DNA from: Primulina eburnea
Taxonomy: Eukaryota > Streptophyta > Magnoliopsida > Lamiales > Gesneriaceae
DNA length: 64,000 bases
Direction: 5' to 3'
Assembly (NCBI RefSeq): GCF_022965805.1
Contig: NC_133101.1
Coordinates: 14,479,054-14,543,053, forward strand
In this document: positions 11,938 to 23,615 of the stretch, in pieces
Layout of the letters: each line of letters starts with the position of its first letter
How positions within the stretch are numbered: position 1 is the stretch's first letter
Program-made: the position numbers and the translations under genes
The notes under the pieces: generated by a model
Database searches by the model: none
What the model saw: the letters and a program-made list of their open reading frames with translations, nothing else
Told to the model about the DNA's origin: nothing

Positions 11938-12457
11938 CGTCGCCGATCTAGATCGGTGACGGTTGTTGCATAACCGTTGCTATTATGGCGACGGTTTGGC
12001 AAAAGCCGTCGCCGATCTAGATCGCCGACTGTTTTATTAAAACCGTCTCTATTATAGCGATAGTTTTCCTTAAACCGTCGCTATAATAGCTACAGTTTTT
12101 AATAAAATCGTCGCTTGTCAAATTAAGAGACGGTTTCCTAAAACCGTCGCTACAAAATAACGACGGGTAGAATACAAGACCATCGCATAATGCGACGGGT
12201 AAAAAATCCGTCGCACAAAATAACGACGGGTTTATCAAACAGTCGCAATATTAGCGACAGTTTATGAAAAACCGTCGCTATTATAGCGACGGTTTTTCTT
12301 GAACCGTCGCTTAATTTGATCTTGAACCGTCGCTATTATAGTGACGGTTTAATTTAACAGTCACTTAATTTGATAAGCGACGGTTTTATTTACAACCGTC
12401 GCTATATAGCGACGGTTCAAGAAAAACCGTCGCTATGCTTTCCGTTTTTTTGTAGTG
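11938..12457. mobile_element. CACTA-like foldback cluster, unit 1, right part
   Basis: Continuation of the cluster interrupted by element C. About 20 short inverted units of the form AACCGTCGCTA / TAGCGACGGTT occur in 520 bases, giving many overlapping potential hairpins. It closes at 12457 with TTTTTTTGTAGTG, resembling an inverted CACTA terminal repeat. The matching stretch in unit 2 ends at 53496 with a mutated terminus (GTTGTG). No transposase frame. Open frames here are by-products of the repeats. Confidence 0.5.
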
Positions 12458-12925
12458 ACAACCCATATCAAATATATAATATTAATTAGGAAATTGTAAT
12501 TATAATCCTATTTATTTGTCTATTTTTTATTTTAGTCTTCTAAATTGTCAAATTTCCATCTTAGCATGTTATCTTAGTTTCTTTCTTCTTATTTTCTTTT
12601 TGCAATTTTAGTTTTTTTCTCACACGGTGTTAAAGAAGTGTTGACGCAATGTTACATGACGATGACGTGTACATTGTCACATTAAAACTTAGAGACACGG
12701 CAAAAATATTTTTTGATCCTGAGCTGACTAATCCGATAAAAAAAATATTATCGTGGGTTCCAAAGAAAATTTCTTTGATACCTAGCAGGATGTTGGTCAT
12801 CATGGTTTAAGATCTCGGAATTAGTTGGAGAATACTACTCACTAATCGATGTACTAGTTTTTGATATAGAAAAGGAAAACATAGCTTTCTTCTTTCTTCC
12901 TTGAACTTTCATTATAAAACCAACA
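12458..12925. other. Non-coding spacer shared by both duplication units
   Basis: Matches 53497-53964 with scattered substitutions. AT-rich; I see no gene, RNA or transposon terminus. Confidence 0.5.
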
Positions 12926-14871
12926 TGTCACACCCCGAGACCGAGGCGTATGGTATATGATTTCTTCTCGGTTTGGAATTTGACATTCTCACCCCAACAA
13001 TTTACCATTGCATGAGTCTTGGCCAAACAATCCATTCTCAGAATGATGTCAAAATCCACCATTGAGAGTTGAATCGAGTCGGTATTGAACGTATGCATAT
13101 TGTTACTGATTTTATAGTCTCGATGTAACTCGAAGGTTTCGAAAGCCTTACTAGTAGGTGTTGCATCCTAAAAGGTTTAACAAGCATTTTAGGTTTAACC
13201 CTTAATTTCTTAGTGAACCTCTTAGATATAAAAGAATGTGTGTCACCATCAAACAACACATACGCAGGTAAATTTTTTTATTAGAATAGTAACTTCTAAA
13301 AAAAACTAGTGAAGGTCCCTCTAAGTTGCTAAATCTCGAGTTCGAGGTTACTCATGGTCTTAGATTGGGTTGCCATTTCTTGCTCAAACTTTGTCAAAAT
13401 TATGTTCGAAAATGGTTGCAACATGCTCGAGATTTTAGAGAATTTATGCTTAAATCGGTGTGATCTTCTTTGTGCAAAATGGGAGGGTTACTTATATGTG
13501 AGGAAGAAAAGTTTTTAGTCACGATTCTATCCCTTAAATGCATCATTGATGAGCATAAATATACCAAAAAGTAAGCTTGTTACCAAAAATAGAGGATGTC
13601 AAATCTGATGAGACACTGATTACGACTATAAATTAGATTTTAGGCCGTTGATTGATGGTTAATATACTACCTCGAAAATAATTGTCAAGGATATGAATGC
13701 ACTGGTCCTTTGGCAAAATTTGACATCTTATCACGTTTTGTATATTAGGATCTCAGTCAGATTATGATCATGCTGGCTCTAATATCATTTAAATGTCATG
13801 TCCTGAGACCTAGGTGTACAGACACATTCGTTTTTTAACAATCACATAATTTTAAAATAACATGCTCGTAATGCAATATATAACCAAACCAGTTTATAAA
13901 ATAATCCGTCATTGTCTTTACAACATGAAAGAAATCAAATAGTGCAGAAGAGTAAAACTTAAAACGTAAAATGACAATTGAAATATGAAAATAATCTTTC
14001 TTGGAAAGTGGCTTCTTCACCAGCTCCAGACGTCTCATGATTTGTCCATCAACTTGTTTGTTGGTATTGTATAGGGAGAGAGGTAAGGGTGACTTAACTG
14101 GGAAACACTCAGCAAGTGGGGATTGTTCGGATATATATAACAAATACATATATTTTTTCTAAACGTAACATTTCTTAACGGAAGAAATAACGTATCATAA
14201 TCATATCCTGAACATGAAGCATTGAAATTTCATCTAATTTCCATGATTTTACTAATATATGTCCCCTATATGTTAATACTCAAGTGACGAGACCATACAA
14301 TGATTATAATCTCATCATATAGAGGTCATATAACAGTTATAATCCTACCATATAGTGGTCATATCTTATAATAGCTTTCCAAATTTTTATTGAATTATAT
14401 CAATGTTTGGAACATATAATCTTAGACAAGACATAAACGAATAAATCATGCTCAAACGAAATTGTTCAAAAATGGAACATAGAATATCATACGTGTATAG
14501 AATATCATACGTGTATATATTTTTTTAATACATAAGCCCGATTACTTTGGTCTTTCTTGATTCCAAACGTGAATATGAGTTGCTAGATTGTAGTTCAAAT
14601 ATAGTATTTGGTTGCTACTAGAAATTTTACTCGAAAATGGACAGAATAATGCCACGAAATCTGCTGCTGAAAGCCTTGAATTTGGCAGTTTTTCTTCTTG
14701 AATTTTTGTGAGGTTTTCGGTGTTCTTTTATCTTGGTTTGATCTCTTACTTATAGTTTGGATCTTACTTATAGTTGGGAAGAGAGAAGTTGAGCGGATGC
14801 CTTAGTGAACGTTTTAAGGCTTTTAAGCAGCTTATTTAATGCTATAATGTAGCCATCAATTGGGTGTTACA
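12926..14871 (-). mobile_element. Old Ty3/Gypsy remnant, minus strand, unit 1
   Basis: Read on the minus strand: a 1,078-bp LTR (14871 to 13794) starting TGTAACACCC and ending near ATGACA; a decayed initiator-Met primer-binding site (TGATATTAGAGCC at 13787-13775, expected TGGTATCAGAGC); a protease fragment (13259-13038); then a short piece resembling an LTR end (CTCGGGGTGTGACA, ending at 12926). Gag and most of pol are missing. No target duplication was found (left CAACA, right ATATG). The same remnant lies at 53965-55914 in unit 2, so it predates the duplication. Element D is inserted inside its LTR. Confidence 0.6.
13038..13259 (-). pseudogene. Retropepsin fragment of the old Gypsy remnant, unit 1
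   Basis: A 73-codon minus-strand frame begins MLFDGDTHSFISKRF, recalling the Gypsy protease motif (L-I/F-D-[ST]-G-A-[ST]-H-S-F) with the catalytic triad disturbed (D-G-D where D-S-G-A is expected). The unit-2 copy (53967-54302) stays in frame longer and preserves the downstream hydrophobic stretch (VDFDIIL). Here a small deletion shifts the frame early. Non-functional. Confidence 0.6.
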
Positions 14872-15221
14872 ATATGAATACGGACATGGATTAATTTTTG
14901 AGATTTGTCATTATAGGTTGTCATCAAGTCATTGAATGGGTTCAAACTTATTGGATGTGCCCAAAATTTCGAGTTCTTGGGCTGTAGTATTTATAAATTT
15001 TTGTGGCCTTCAACAACCTATTAATGAATATATAATTCAGTCTTCGGAAAATTAATCGACAAAATATACCATCCGAGCAGATCCTATATACGGTTTCTAG
15101 CTTATACATATCATCAACAACAATGCCTCTGCTCCTATGTATGTCGATACCATACTGAACCTCGCCATCTGATGACCCTCGTGGAGTCGATAAATGAGTC
15201 AAAGTTTAGCACTAGTACGTA
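14657..15221. repeat. 565-bp direct repeat flanking element D, left copy
   Basis: Nearly identical to 43836-44401. It starts 'aaatctgctgctgaaagcc' and ends 'gcactagtacgta'. In unit 2 the same sequence occurs once (about 55701-56265). Here it lies between the old Gypsy remnant and the truncated 5' LTR of element D. It is far too long for a normal target duplication. Confidence 0.85.
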
Positions 15222-15225
15222 TATC

Positions 15226-15949
15226 TATTCCCTTCCATTTGATTTATAGTATGTATGGATTCATTGTGTTGTATAGTAGAGGCTTTTATATGCCTCAATT
15301 GTTTAAAAGGGGATACAAAAGAAAAGAGTATGCAAAGTGTTTGTTTAAATGCCCAAAAAAGAGTTCAAATGATTTAATGGATTGATAGTTACATAGTCAG
15401 AGATTGCATGCAATTAGTTGATCAACGACCATAGGCTTATATCCCAACAAAGTATTGATTTATATAGATGGGATATAGGTACAAAAATAGAGATACTATT
15501 TAGATATCAATCCACCAGAGAAAAGAGAAATACCATCATTATTGCTATGTTATACTATTTTATTCATGTTTCAGAGTTGATGGTATTTAATGTTTTCAAA
15601 GCCATGTTTTTCAAAGTATGATTTATGTGCATTGCTATGTAAGAGTTCCACTTGCTGAGTTTTATACTCATTTCAGTTATTTCATGTGTTGCAGATAAGA
15701 GTGACGGGTCAGGACGTTGATTGGGGCCGAGGTCATATGCATAAGAGATGGAAGGAAGTGGAAGATTATTTTGTTATACATGGTCAAAATGATATTTTGT
15801 ATTTTGATGCCACACTTTATGGATCATATATATAATTTTGGTGGTATATTTTGTAAATGTTTATGTCAAGAAGATTTTAAATCCTTCCTTCATTAAAGTA
15901 AAATTTTAAATTCAGCTGTATTTTTATGAAATCGGGTCAGAGAGTTACA
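15226..15949 (+). mobile_element. Element D, 5' LTR, missing its first ~976 bp
   Basis: Matches the 3' LTR from 21523 onward (starting 'tattcccttccattt') and ends CAGAGAGTTACA at 15949, five bases before the primer-binding site. The promoter-bearing left half of the LTR (20546-21522 in the 3' copy) is absent and replaced by a second copy of host flank, with little or no microhomology at the join. The 5' LTR is probably not transcriptionally competent. Confidence 0.85.
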
Positions 15950-15954
15950 TTTAG

Positions 15955-15966
15955 TGGTATCAGAGC
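15955..15966 (+). promoter_or_regulatory. Primer-binding site of element D (tRNA-iMet)
   Basis: TGGTATCAGAGC, the perfect complement of the 3' end of plant initiator tRNA-Met, five bases after the LTR end. Typical of Tekay-type chromoviruses. Confidence 0.9.
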
Positions 15967-16084
15967 AACGTTCTTCGGACCAATGCATATGACTTCGTCT
16001 ACTTTCAACAGTCCGGGTATGTCTTCTTCATATCTATTTATTGTATCGATTGGTGTGTATGATGTGAGCACATTGTAGGAGTAG

Positions 16085-19000
16085 ATGCCTCCTAAGAGAA
16101 AGGATTCAGAGGGTGAGGATAGCTCCTCATCGAGAGTTGTCGACGAGTTCGGCAAGTTGTTGAAAGAGCAAGCCAAGGTTCATAGTGAGCAGATTCAACA
16201 GTTGCTTCGTTTGCAAGGATCAGGTCAAGGTAGAGGCCAAGGGGGAGGCCAAGTGGCTCAAGCAGTTGGGACCGATGGGATCTTTACTGCTTTCAAGAGG
16301 ATGGATCCGCCTGAGTTTGAAGGAAGCACCGATCCATTAGTGGCTGTAGAGTGGATCAAGGCACTTAAGGCGATTTTTGATCATATCAACTATGAAGACA
16401 AAGACAGAGTCGGTTGTGCGGTCTTCATGCTAGTCAAAGCTGCACGCATTTGGTGAAATGCTACCAAGGTTGGTGTTGATATTCCGGCATTGAAGTGGAA
16501 AGATTTCACGGAGCTTTTCTATGACAAGTATTTTCTGGATGCACTTCGAGCTAGGAAGGTGACTGAGTTTTTAGAGCTTCGACAGGGAGGTATGAATGTT
16601 GACGAGTACATTTTGAAGTTTGAGGAGGGTTGTCTGTTTGCCCCTTATGTTGCCTCGAATGACAAGGACAAGGGTGCTCATTTGATGAGAGGACTTCGAG
16701 CTGAAATCAGAAGAGACATCAATATGTCTAAGGCGGTGACTTTTAAAGAGATTGTGGCTAAAGCACTGTTAGCCGAGCAAGATGAGAAAGACATTGCTAG
16801 AGAGAGGCAAGCGAGACAGCAGTCTATTGCTCAAAGAGGTCAAGGCTCGAACCAAAGAGGTAAAGGCAATTTCAAAGGGAAAGGCAAGTTAGAGCAGAGT
16901 TCTAAAGCATCGACAGTTCCATCTGATCCAGATAAGCCGTTGTGTCCCAAGTGCAGTAGGCATCATAGGGGAGAGTGCAGATTTGATACTCACACTTGTT
17001 ACCGATGTGGTACTGCAGGCCATATTGCCAAGGACTGTCCAAGAGGATCAAGTAAAGATAAGGTGCAAGGTCGCATCTTCACTATGACAAAGGAAGGTAT
17101 TAACCATGATTCTTCTATGATCTCTAGCACTATTTTAATTTCAGGCAGAGTAGCTACGACATTGATTGATACAGGTGCTACTCATTCTTTTATGTCTGAA
17201 CTATTTTTGAGATCTTTGGGTCTAGTTCCTTCTATTCTTCCCCTCCAGTTTAATGTTGTATTGCCTTCTGGGGATGTGTTGTGCCCGACGTCTATTGTGT
17301 ATGCGTGTTCTGTTCAAATTGATGAGCGAGTGGTTTATGTCGATTTGATTGTTATCCCGATGGTTGTGTTTGATATTATACTTGGCATGGATTGGCTATC
17401 AACTTATCGTGCAGTGATTGATTGTGTTGCTAAGACGGTGAAATTTGCAGATGATGGGAATAAGGAAGGTATGCTCGCCAGTGCAGGTACTTCACTGGTC
17501 CTTCCTTTTATTTCATGTCTTGAGGCTAAGAAGTTGTTGTTTAGAGGTTGTGATGGGTTTTTGGCTTCGATTGTTGATATGGATAGAATTGTGAAGTTGA
17601 ATATTGATGATATTGATGTTGTGAGAGAGTTCTCTGATGTATTTGAGGATGATGTGCCGGGTTTACCGCCGGACAGAGATGTAGAGTTTGTGATTGATCT
17701 AGTTCCGGGTACGGTTCCTATTTCTAAGGCTCCATATAGAATTGCCCCGTCAGAGATGAAAGAATTGAAGGCGCAATTGCAGGATATTTTGGACAAAGGT
17801 TTTATTCGGCCGAGTTCTTCGCCTTGGGGAGCTCCAGTTCTTTTTGTTAAAAAGAAAGATGGGTCTTTGCGGCTATGCATTGATTACAGAGAAATCAAAA
17901 AAGTGACGATCAAGAATAAATACTCGTTGGCACAGATAGATGACCTTTTTGACCAACTTCAAGGAGCTACAGTGTTCTCGAAGATTTATCTGCGATCTGG
18001 CTATCATCAGTTGAAAGTTAGGGAGTCTGATATTCCGAAGACGGCGTTTCGGACCAGGTATGGACATTACGAATTCCAGGTTATGTCGTTCGGTTTGACT
18101 AATGCTCCTTCAGTCTTCATGGATCTTATGAACCGGGTGTTCAAGCCGTATTTGGATAGCTTTGTCATTGTTTTCATTGATGACATATTGATATATTCCA
18201 AGACCAGAGAGCTTCATGCAGAGAACCTCAGAGTTGTTCTTCAGTTGTTGAGAGAGAAGTGGTTGTATGCTAAGTTGAAGAAATGTGAGTTCTGGTTGGA
18301 GCAGATTTCTTTCTTAGGCCATGTTGTTTCGAAGAATGGTATAGCTGTTGATCCAGTGAAAATTGAGGTGATACAGAAGTGGCCTATCCCTACCACTGTA
18401 TCAAAGGTACGTAGTTTTCTTGGTTTGGCGGGTTATTATCGTTGTTTCATTTCAGATTTTTCCAAGATTGCCCTGCCGCTAACCAACTTGACGAGGAAGA
18501 CTGTGAAGTTTGAGTGGTCCAATGAATGCCAAAGTGGATTCCAAGAGTTGAAAGATAGATTGATGACAGCTCCGGTACTTGCATTGCCCAGCGGTTCAGA
18601 GGACTTTGTTGTTTTTACCAATACGTCGAAGAAGGGCCTTGGTGCAGTACTGATTCAACGTGGAAAGGTTATAGCCTATGCTTCTCGTCAGTTGAAGGAC
18701 TATGAGAAGAATTATCCTACGCATGATTTGGAGCTGGCAGCTGTGGTTTTCGCCCTGAAAATCTGGAGACACTATTTATATGGCGAAAAGTGTGAAATCT
18801 TCACAAACCAAAAGAGTTTAAAGTATTTGTTTTCCTAGAAAGAACTCAATATGCGACAGAGACGGTGGTTAGAGCTTGTCAAAGATTATGATGTAACGAT
18901 TAGTTACCACCCTGGTAAGGCTAATGTAGTAGCGGATGCTTTGAGCCGTAAGTCAAGTTCTTCTTTGAGTTCTATGATTCAGAAACCATTGTTGTTAGAC

Positions 19001-20505
19001 TTGCAGCGAGAGGAGATAGCTTTAGTAGTTCCGGGAAACATTGCACGCTTTTCAGCGTTGATCATTAGAGCTACATTGACGGACATGATCCGTAGAGAGC
19101 AGGTCAATGATTCACAGTTGACAGAGATGAGAGCTAGAGCAGAAGAGAGAGGTAATTCAGAGTTTGGGATGAATAGAGATGGTTTGGTGATATTCAGAGG
19201 TTGTATTTGCGTTCCTATTGATGATGATATTCGGCGAGACGTCTTGACAGAGTCTCATACCGCGCCATACTCGATACATCCAGGTAGTACCAAGATGTAT
19301 CATGATCTTCGTAGACTCTACTGGTGGCCAGGTATGAAGAAGGATATTGCCGTTTTTATTGCTCAGTGCCTAACTTGTCATCAGGTGAAGATTGAGCATC
19401 AGAAACCTGCTGGGACATTGCATTCATTGCCGATTCCTCAATGGAAATGGGAGCATATTACTATGGATTTCGTGGTTGGTCTTCCCAAAACGCAGAAAGG
19501 TTATAATTCTATTTGGGTTATCGTTGATCGATTGACCAAGTCAGCGTATTTTCTCCCAGTAAAGACGACGTATTCCATGAACCAGTATGCCGAAGAGTAC
19601 ATAGCAGAGATTGTTAGATGTCATGGTGTTCCTGTGTCGATTGTGTCTGATCGTGACACTAGATTTACTTCAGAGTTTTGGAAGAGTTTGCACAGAGCCT
19701 TGGGTACACGGTTAGCATTCAGTACAGCATATCATCCCAGAGCGACGGTCAATCAGAGAGAGTTATTCAGATTTTGGAGTATATGCTCAGAGCTTGTACT
19801 ATCGACTATCCAGGTAGCTGGGATTCCAAATTGCCTCTTGTTGAGTTCACGTATAATAATAGCTACCAGACGACGATTGGCATGGCACCGTATGAAGCAC
19901 TTTATGGCAGGAAGTGTAGATCTACCTTGTATTGGGACGAGGTTGGTGAGAGAAAGATGTTGGGTCCAGAGTTGGTCCAACAGACAGCTGATGTTGTTGC
20001 TGTTATTCAAGAGAGGATGAAGACGGCTTAGTCGAGACAGAAGAGTTATGCTGATGTAAGACGAAGGTCGTTGCAATTTGAGGTTGGCGCTCATGTGTTC
20101 TTGAAGATTGCACCTCTTAAGGGTGTGATGCGGTTTGGCAAGAAGGGAAAGTTGAGTCCAAGATTTATTGGCCCATTTGAGATTTTGGACAGAATTGGTG
20201 ATCGAGCTTACAGGTTAGCCCTACCGCCAGATCTTGATAGAGTTCATAATGTTTTTCATGTCTACATGCTCAGAAAGTATGTGGCGAATCCTTCCCATGT
20301 TCTTCGCCACGAGCCATTGGATTTGACGCCGAATTTGACGTATCAAGAGATTCCGGTCCAGATTTTGGATCGCAAAGTTAAATTATTGAGAAACAAAGAG
20401 ATCGGCATTGTTAAAGTCCTTTGGAGGAATCAATTGATTGAAGAAGCCACGTGGGAACCAGATGATGAGATGAGAGGAAAGTATCCTGAGTTGTTTTCGC
20501 AGTGA
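16085..20505 (+). pseudogene. Gag-pol polyprotein of element D (Tekay-like chromovirus), disabled
   Basis: Starts at ATG 16085 (MPPKRKDSEGED). Order: Gag capsid region (about 16280-16800); CCHC zinc knuckle ([14 protein letters not shown], about 16996-17040); protease with intact [10 protein letters not shown] (about 17160-17190); reverse transcriptase with FIDDILIYS (about 18172-18200); RNase H (about 18600-18840); integrase with an H-H-C-C finger and D,D,E core (about 19250-19900); carboxy-terminal chromodomain-like segment (about 20350-20505, EEATWEPD). Breaks: TGA at 16454-16456 where tryptophan is expected, TAG at 18836-18838, a 1-base deletion near 19737, TAG at 20029-20031. Catalytic losses: reverse transcriptase motif A reads [10 protein letters not shown] (Asp to Tyr) and RNase H reads FTNTS and FTNQK where Asp is usual. 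The element cannot move by itself. Confidence 0.9.
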
Positions 20506-20532
20506 CATCAATTTCGAGGACGTAATTCCTTT

Positions 20533-20545
20533 AAGGAGGGGAGAT
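20533..20545 (+). promoter_or_regulatory. Polypurine tract of element D
   Basis: 'aaggaggggagat' lies immediately before the TGTAATATCC start of the 3' LTR and just after 'tttcgaggacgtaattcct', the usual Tekay 3' junction. Confidence 0.8.
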
Positions 20546-20876
20546 TGTAATATCCAAGCCTGGTGAACCGTACGGTTTAAGATTTCGTATGTTTATAGAC
20601 TATTTGGTTAAGTTTAAGTAGAGTTGTGATGTTAAGAATTGTGATTTATGGTTTATAGTATTGTTGGTTATAGTTGAAGTGTGGTTTTATTGTAGCATCG
20701 TTGCGATTTAATTCATAGTAATTTGTATGTTAAGCCGATTGGTATGAGGCCAATTGGAGTGGTCAGATAAGTCATAGAGGTGTAACTTTCGTGTTGGGAG
20801 TGTTGCCTAATTATGAAGAGAAGCGACGTTACGGTTCGATTTTTAGTCGCAAAGTTTATTGTTTGGGCAGCAGGTC

Positions 20877-21066
20877 CACCGCACCCGCGGTCGTCATGTT
20901 CAGATTTTTTGGGATGTCATGCAGTAGCTACACCGCACCCGCGGTAGATATGCAGCGCACCCGCGGTGAGATTTGTAGCGCACCTACGGTCGACGTTTTC
21001 AGATTTTTGGATGAGATGCAGTAGGTGCAGCGCACCCGCGGTGGATGAGTGAGCGCACCCGCGGTG
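20877..21066 (+). repeat. GCGCACCCGCGGT repeat array in the D LTR
   Basis: Six copies (one degenerate, GCGCACCTACGGT) spaced irregularly by 15-50 bases. The core CCGCGG is palindromic. The array stops about 40 bases upstream of the putative TATA box, so it probably lies in the U3 promoter. Confidence 0.75.
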
Positions 21067-21686
21067 CGTGAACAGTGAAGTCGCGTTTTCGGATTTTAAG
21101 TGATTAAATAGAGAGAGTTGGCTCATTTCCCTCATTCTTCTCCCACCCTTCTCGATTTTTCTCTCCTTGGAGCTAGGGTTCTTACATTTTCTTCTTTTGA
21201 TCCTTTGATTCAAGCTTCTATTTGGGTTTTTGTAGTGAGAACAAGGTTATTTTGGAGTCAAGGAGCTAAGGTAAGCTTGTGGTTTACTTATCTTTGGATT
21301 TTGGTGTTGAGGGAAGTTATGGTATTTGTGATGATTTGGGTTTTATGAGTTTTATGTATATGGATATGTGATTATTGAGTTGTTGATGGTTCAATACATG
21401 GTTTATTGTTGTAGGATTTGTGCCAGAGGCTAGTATCAAGGTGTCCTTTGGGTTGTAAGTGGAATTCATTCCTTTTGCTCACATGAAAGTATATGTATTG
21501 TATTTCAAGAGTTTTATTATGATATTCCCTTCCATTTGATTCATAGTATGTATGGATTCATTGTGTTGTATAGTAGAGGCTTTTATTTGCCTCAATTGTT
21601 TAAAAGGGGATACAAAAGAAAAGAGTATGCAAAATGTTTGTTTAAATACCCAAAAGAGAGTTCAAATGATTTAATAGATTGATAGA

Positions 21687-21691
21687 TACAT
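21687..21691. repeat. Target-site duplication of element E, left (TACAT)
   Basis: TACAT precedes the E LTR here and follows it at 43276-43280. The D 5' LTR keeps the site uninterrupted once ('gttacatagtcagag', about 15390-15403). Confidence 0.85.
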
Positions 21692-23127
21692 TTTGGGGAC
21701 CCGGGCTCTAAATCGAATCTATCTGGGATTAAATGGATCTTTATTATAAAATGCGGGTCAAAATTTTGCTTTTAACATTAAATCAAATGTATAAATAAAG
21801 CATGAGTTTATTCTTTATTTGATTAAACAAACATACTGTACATACAAACTCTGGTTTAGTACTATCATACACTAGTGTTCAGAAAACCAGTACATGTCTA
21901 GTACAAACAACTAGTAGTCTTCTATGCCCGAAATCACCACAATTACCTGCTCTCTCATCTTGCTCGTGACCCTGATCCTGTCCCACCTGTCGTTATGCAC
22001 ACATACAGACACAACAACAGCCGGAAACTCCGGTGAGAACGAATCCCAGTATAAAACATGTATACATGCAATGTAACAATTCATGTACAAAAGCATAACA
22101 AATATCAATTAATATGAATCATAATCTATGACATGCAAAAGAATACAAATCTGTATTCAACATCTTATTCTTGACTCGATTAATTTCTAAATCTAGGGAT
22201 CCCGGTGTGAATAAGACGTCACTGATCTGTCACCTACCCTACCAATCGAGGTAACTGTACGTCTTATTCCTAGACTCCGGTCAGATCTGTATCGAATGTC
22301 TACACACGGAGATGATCTGCTCCTATGCGTCGATACATCGGACGTCTAGTTTGACAATCTGTCAATGATTCCTATCTCAAAGTCTTGAATATAAATCAAT
22401 AAACAAGACATAAACATAATCAAATATAACAACAATCTCATATGTGATTTGTGGGAAACTTAAACCAAATCTGGTTCAAGTCACATCTCCCAATTCACAT
22501 GCATTTATACCTTTCTTGTCGAATGAATCAGTCGAGATCTCAAATCGAATGTCAACTCTATCAAGTCTAATCTGAAATGATAATATAGATATGCATTCTA
22601 TCAATATATAACTCATATCAAGTCTTGCACAAGTCAATAATCAATCATGTTCAACCTCGGTAACAATCGACGGCATAACGGCGTGTTTTCTCGATACCGG
22701 TCGTATCAACACAACATACTCAATCAAAATCATACTCTTCAACTCAAGATTATACCATCTATCTACCAAGGTATCAAAATCTGCATGATCTCATGCCCAA
22801 ATAAGATGGAAAATCGAAACAATAACATACGGTATCCGAAAATCGATCCGATTGCAATTATACCATGCTCGACATATCAAGAACACATATTCTAACTCAA
22901 ATCTGATTTTCCCCAACACCTACACTTCAACCCATGCTGAAATAAAAAGAAACTTACATCTTCTTGTAGCCAATGATGCAAGGAGCACAAATCTATGCTT
23001 GGATTTCAGTTTGAGTAAATAAATCTTACACAAACTAATTTATAAAATGGAAGAACTTGACACTTTCATGGAGTTGTCTCGGTTCTGAAGTCTGAAAATG
23101 AAGAAATGCAGACTCAGCTGAAGAATC

Positions 23128-23142
23128 TATATATATATATGC
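23128..23142 (-). promoter_or_regulatory. Putative TATA box of element E 3' LTR
   Basis: An alternating TATATATATATA run on the minus strand lies about 45 bases downstream of the GC-rich repeat array, a reasonable core promoter position. Confidence 0.5.
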
Positions 23143-23185
23143 CATGTGTCACAACAAGACTTCAAGGTGGATTTCTCGCATGCAG

Positions 23186-23365
23186 CACCGCGGGTGCGCT
23201 GCATCTTGACCGCGGGTGCGCTAGTGCTTCGGCATCACTTTTATTTCTCGAAATTCATCGACCGCGGGTGCGATCTGTACTTTACCACGGGTGCGGTACC
23301 TGTTCTGTAAAATTTCCCAACCTACTGGCCATGCACCGCGGGTGCGGTGGCTTTCCAGGCGCGGG
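23186..23365 (-). repeat. GC-rich repeat array in the E 3' LTR
   Basis: Six copies of (A)CCGCGGGTGCG on the plus strand, i.e. CGCACCCGCGG(T) in the sense of the element, the same motif and sense as in element D. The matching array in the 5' LTR (about 42947-43137) has several CG sites changed to TG or CA. Confidence 0.75.
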
Positions 23366-23512
23366 TGCGGTGTGGCTTCGGCCAAACTTCGGAAATTTTA
23401 TCTTTTTCTTGCCATATTCCACCATTTCACCTAATGCTTCTTATAACATGTCATGCATTCTCATATCTTCGAATCTCACATCAATGAAGACTGATAATTC
23501 TCGAGCCTTACA

Positions 23513-23528
23513 TTTCTCCCCCTCTAAG
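23513..23528 (-). promoter_or_regulatory. Polypurine tract of element E
   Basis: On the minus strand, CTTAGAGGGGGAGAAA directly precedes the TGTAAGG start of the 3' LTR. Confidence 0.8.
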
Positions 23529-23615
23529 AAATGATTTCGTCCTCGAAATCGCAGGCAATCAATCAAGGCATGAATAAGAGCAATAATTAAAATCAGAACT
23601 GAAAAAGTACTCACA

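Larger units (their letters stand above)
20546..21691 (+). mobile_element. Element D, 3' LTR, left part (split by element E)
   Basis: Starts TGTAATATCCAAGCC. Six GC-rich motifs around GCGCACCCGCGGT lie at about 20877-21065, followed by a TATA-like TTAAATA near 21105. It is interrupted at 21691, the last base of the TACAT target duplication of element E, and resumes at 43281. Without the insertion the LTR would be about 1.70 kb. Confidence 0.85.
21692..23512 (-). mobile_element. Element E, 3' LTR (minus strand)
   Basis: A 1,821-bp LTR. On the minus strand it begins TGTAAGGCTCGAG (23512) and ends GGGTCCCCAAA; the paired 5' LTR ends GGGTCCCCACA, so the terminal C of ACA is mutated here. It holds six GCGCACCCGCGGT-type motifs (minus strand, 23186-23365) upstream of a TATA stretch (23128-23142). 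Open frames inside are not genes. Confidence 0.9.

Noticed and set aside
19753..20094. Minus-strand frames across element D pol
   Set aside because: Shadows of the plus-strand pol frame with no independent support.
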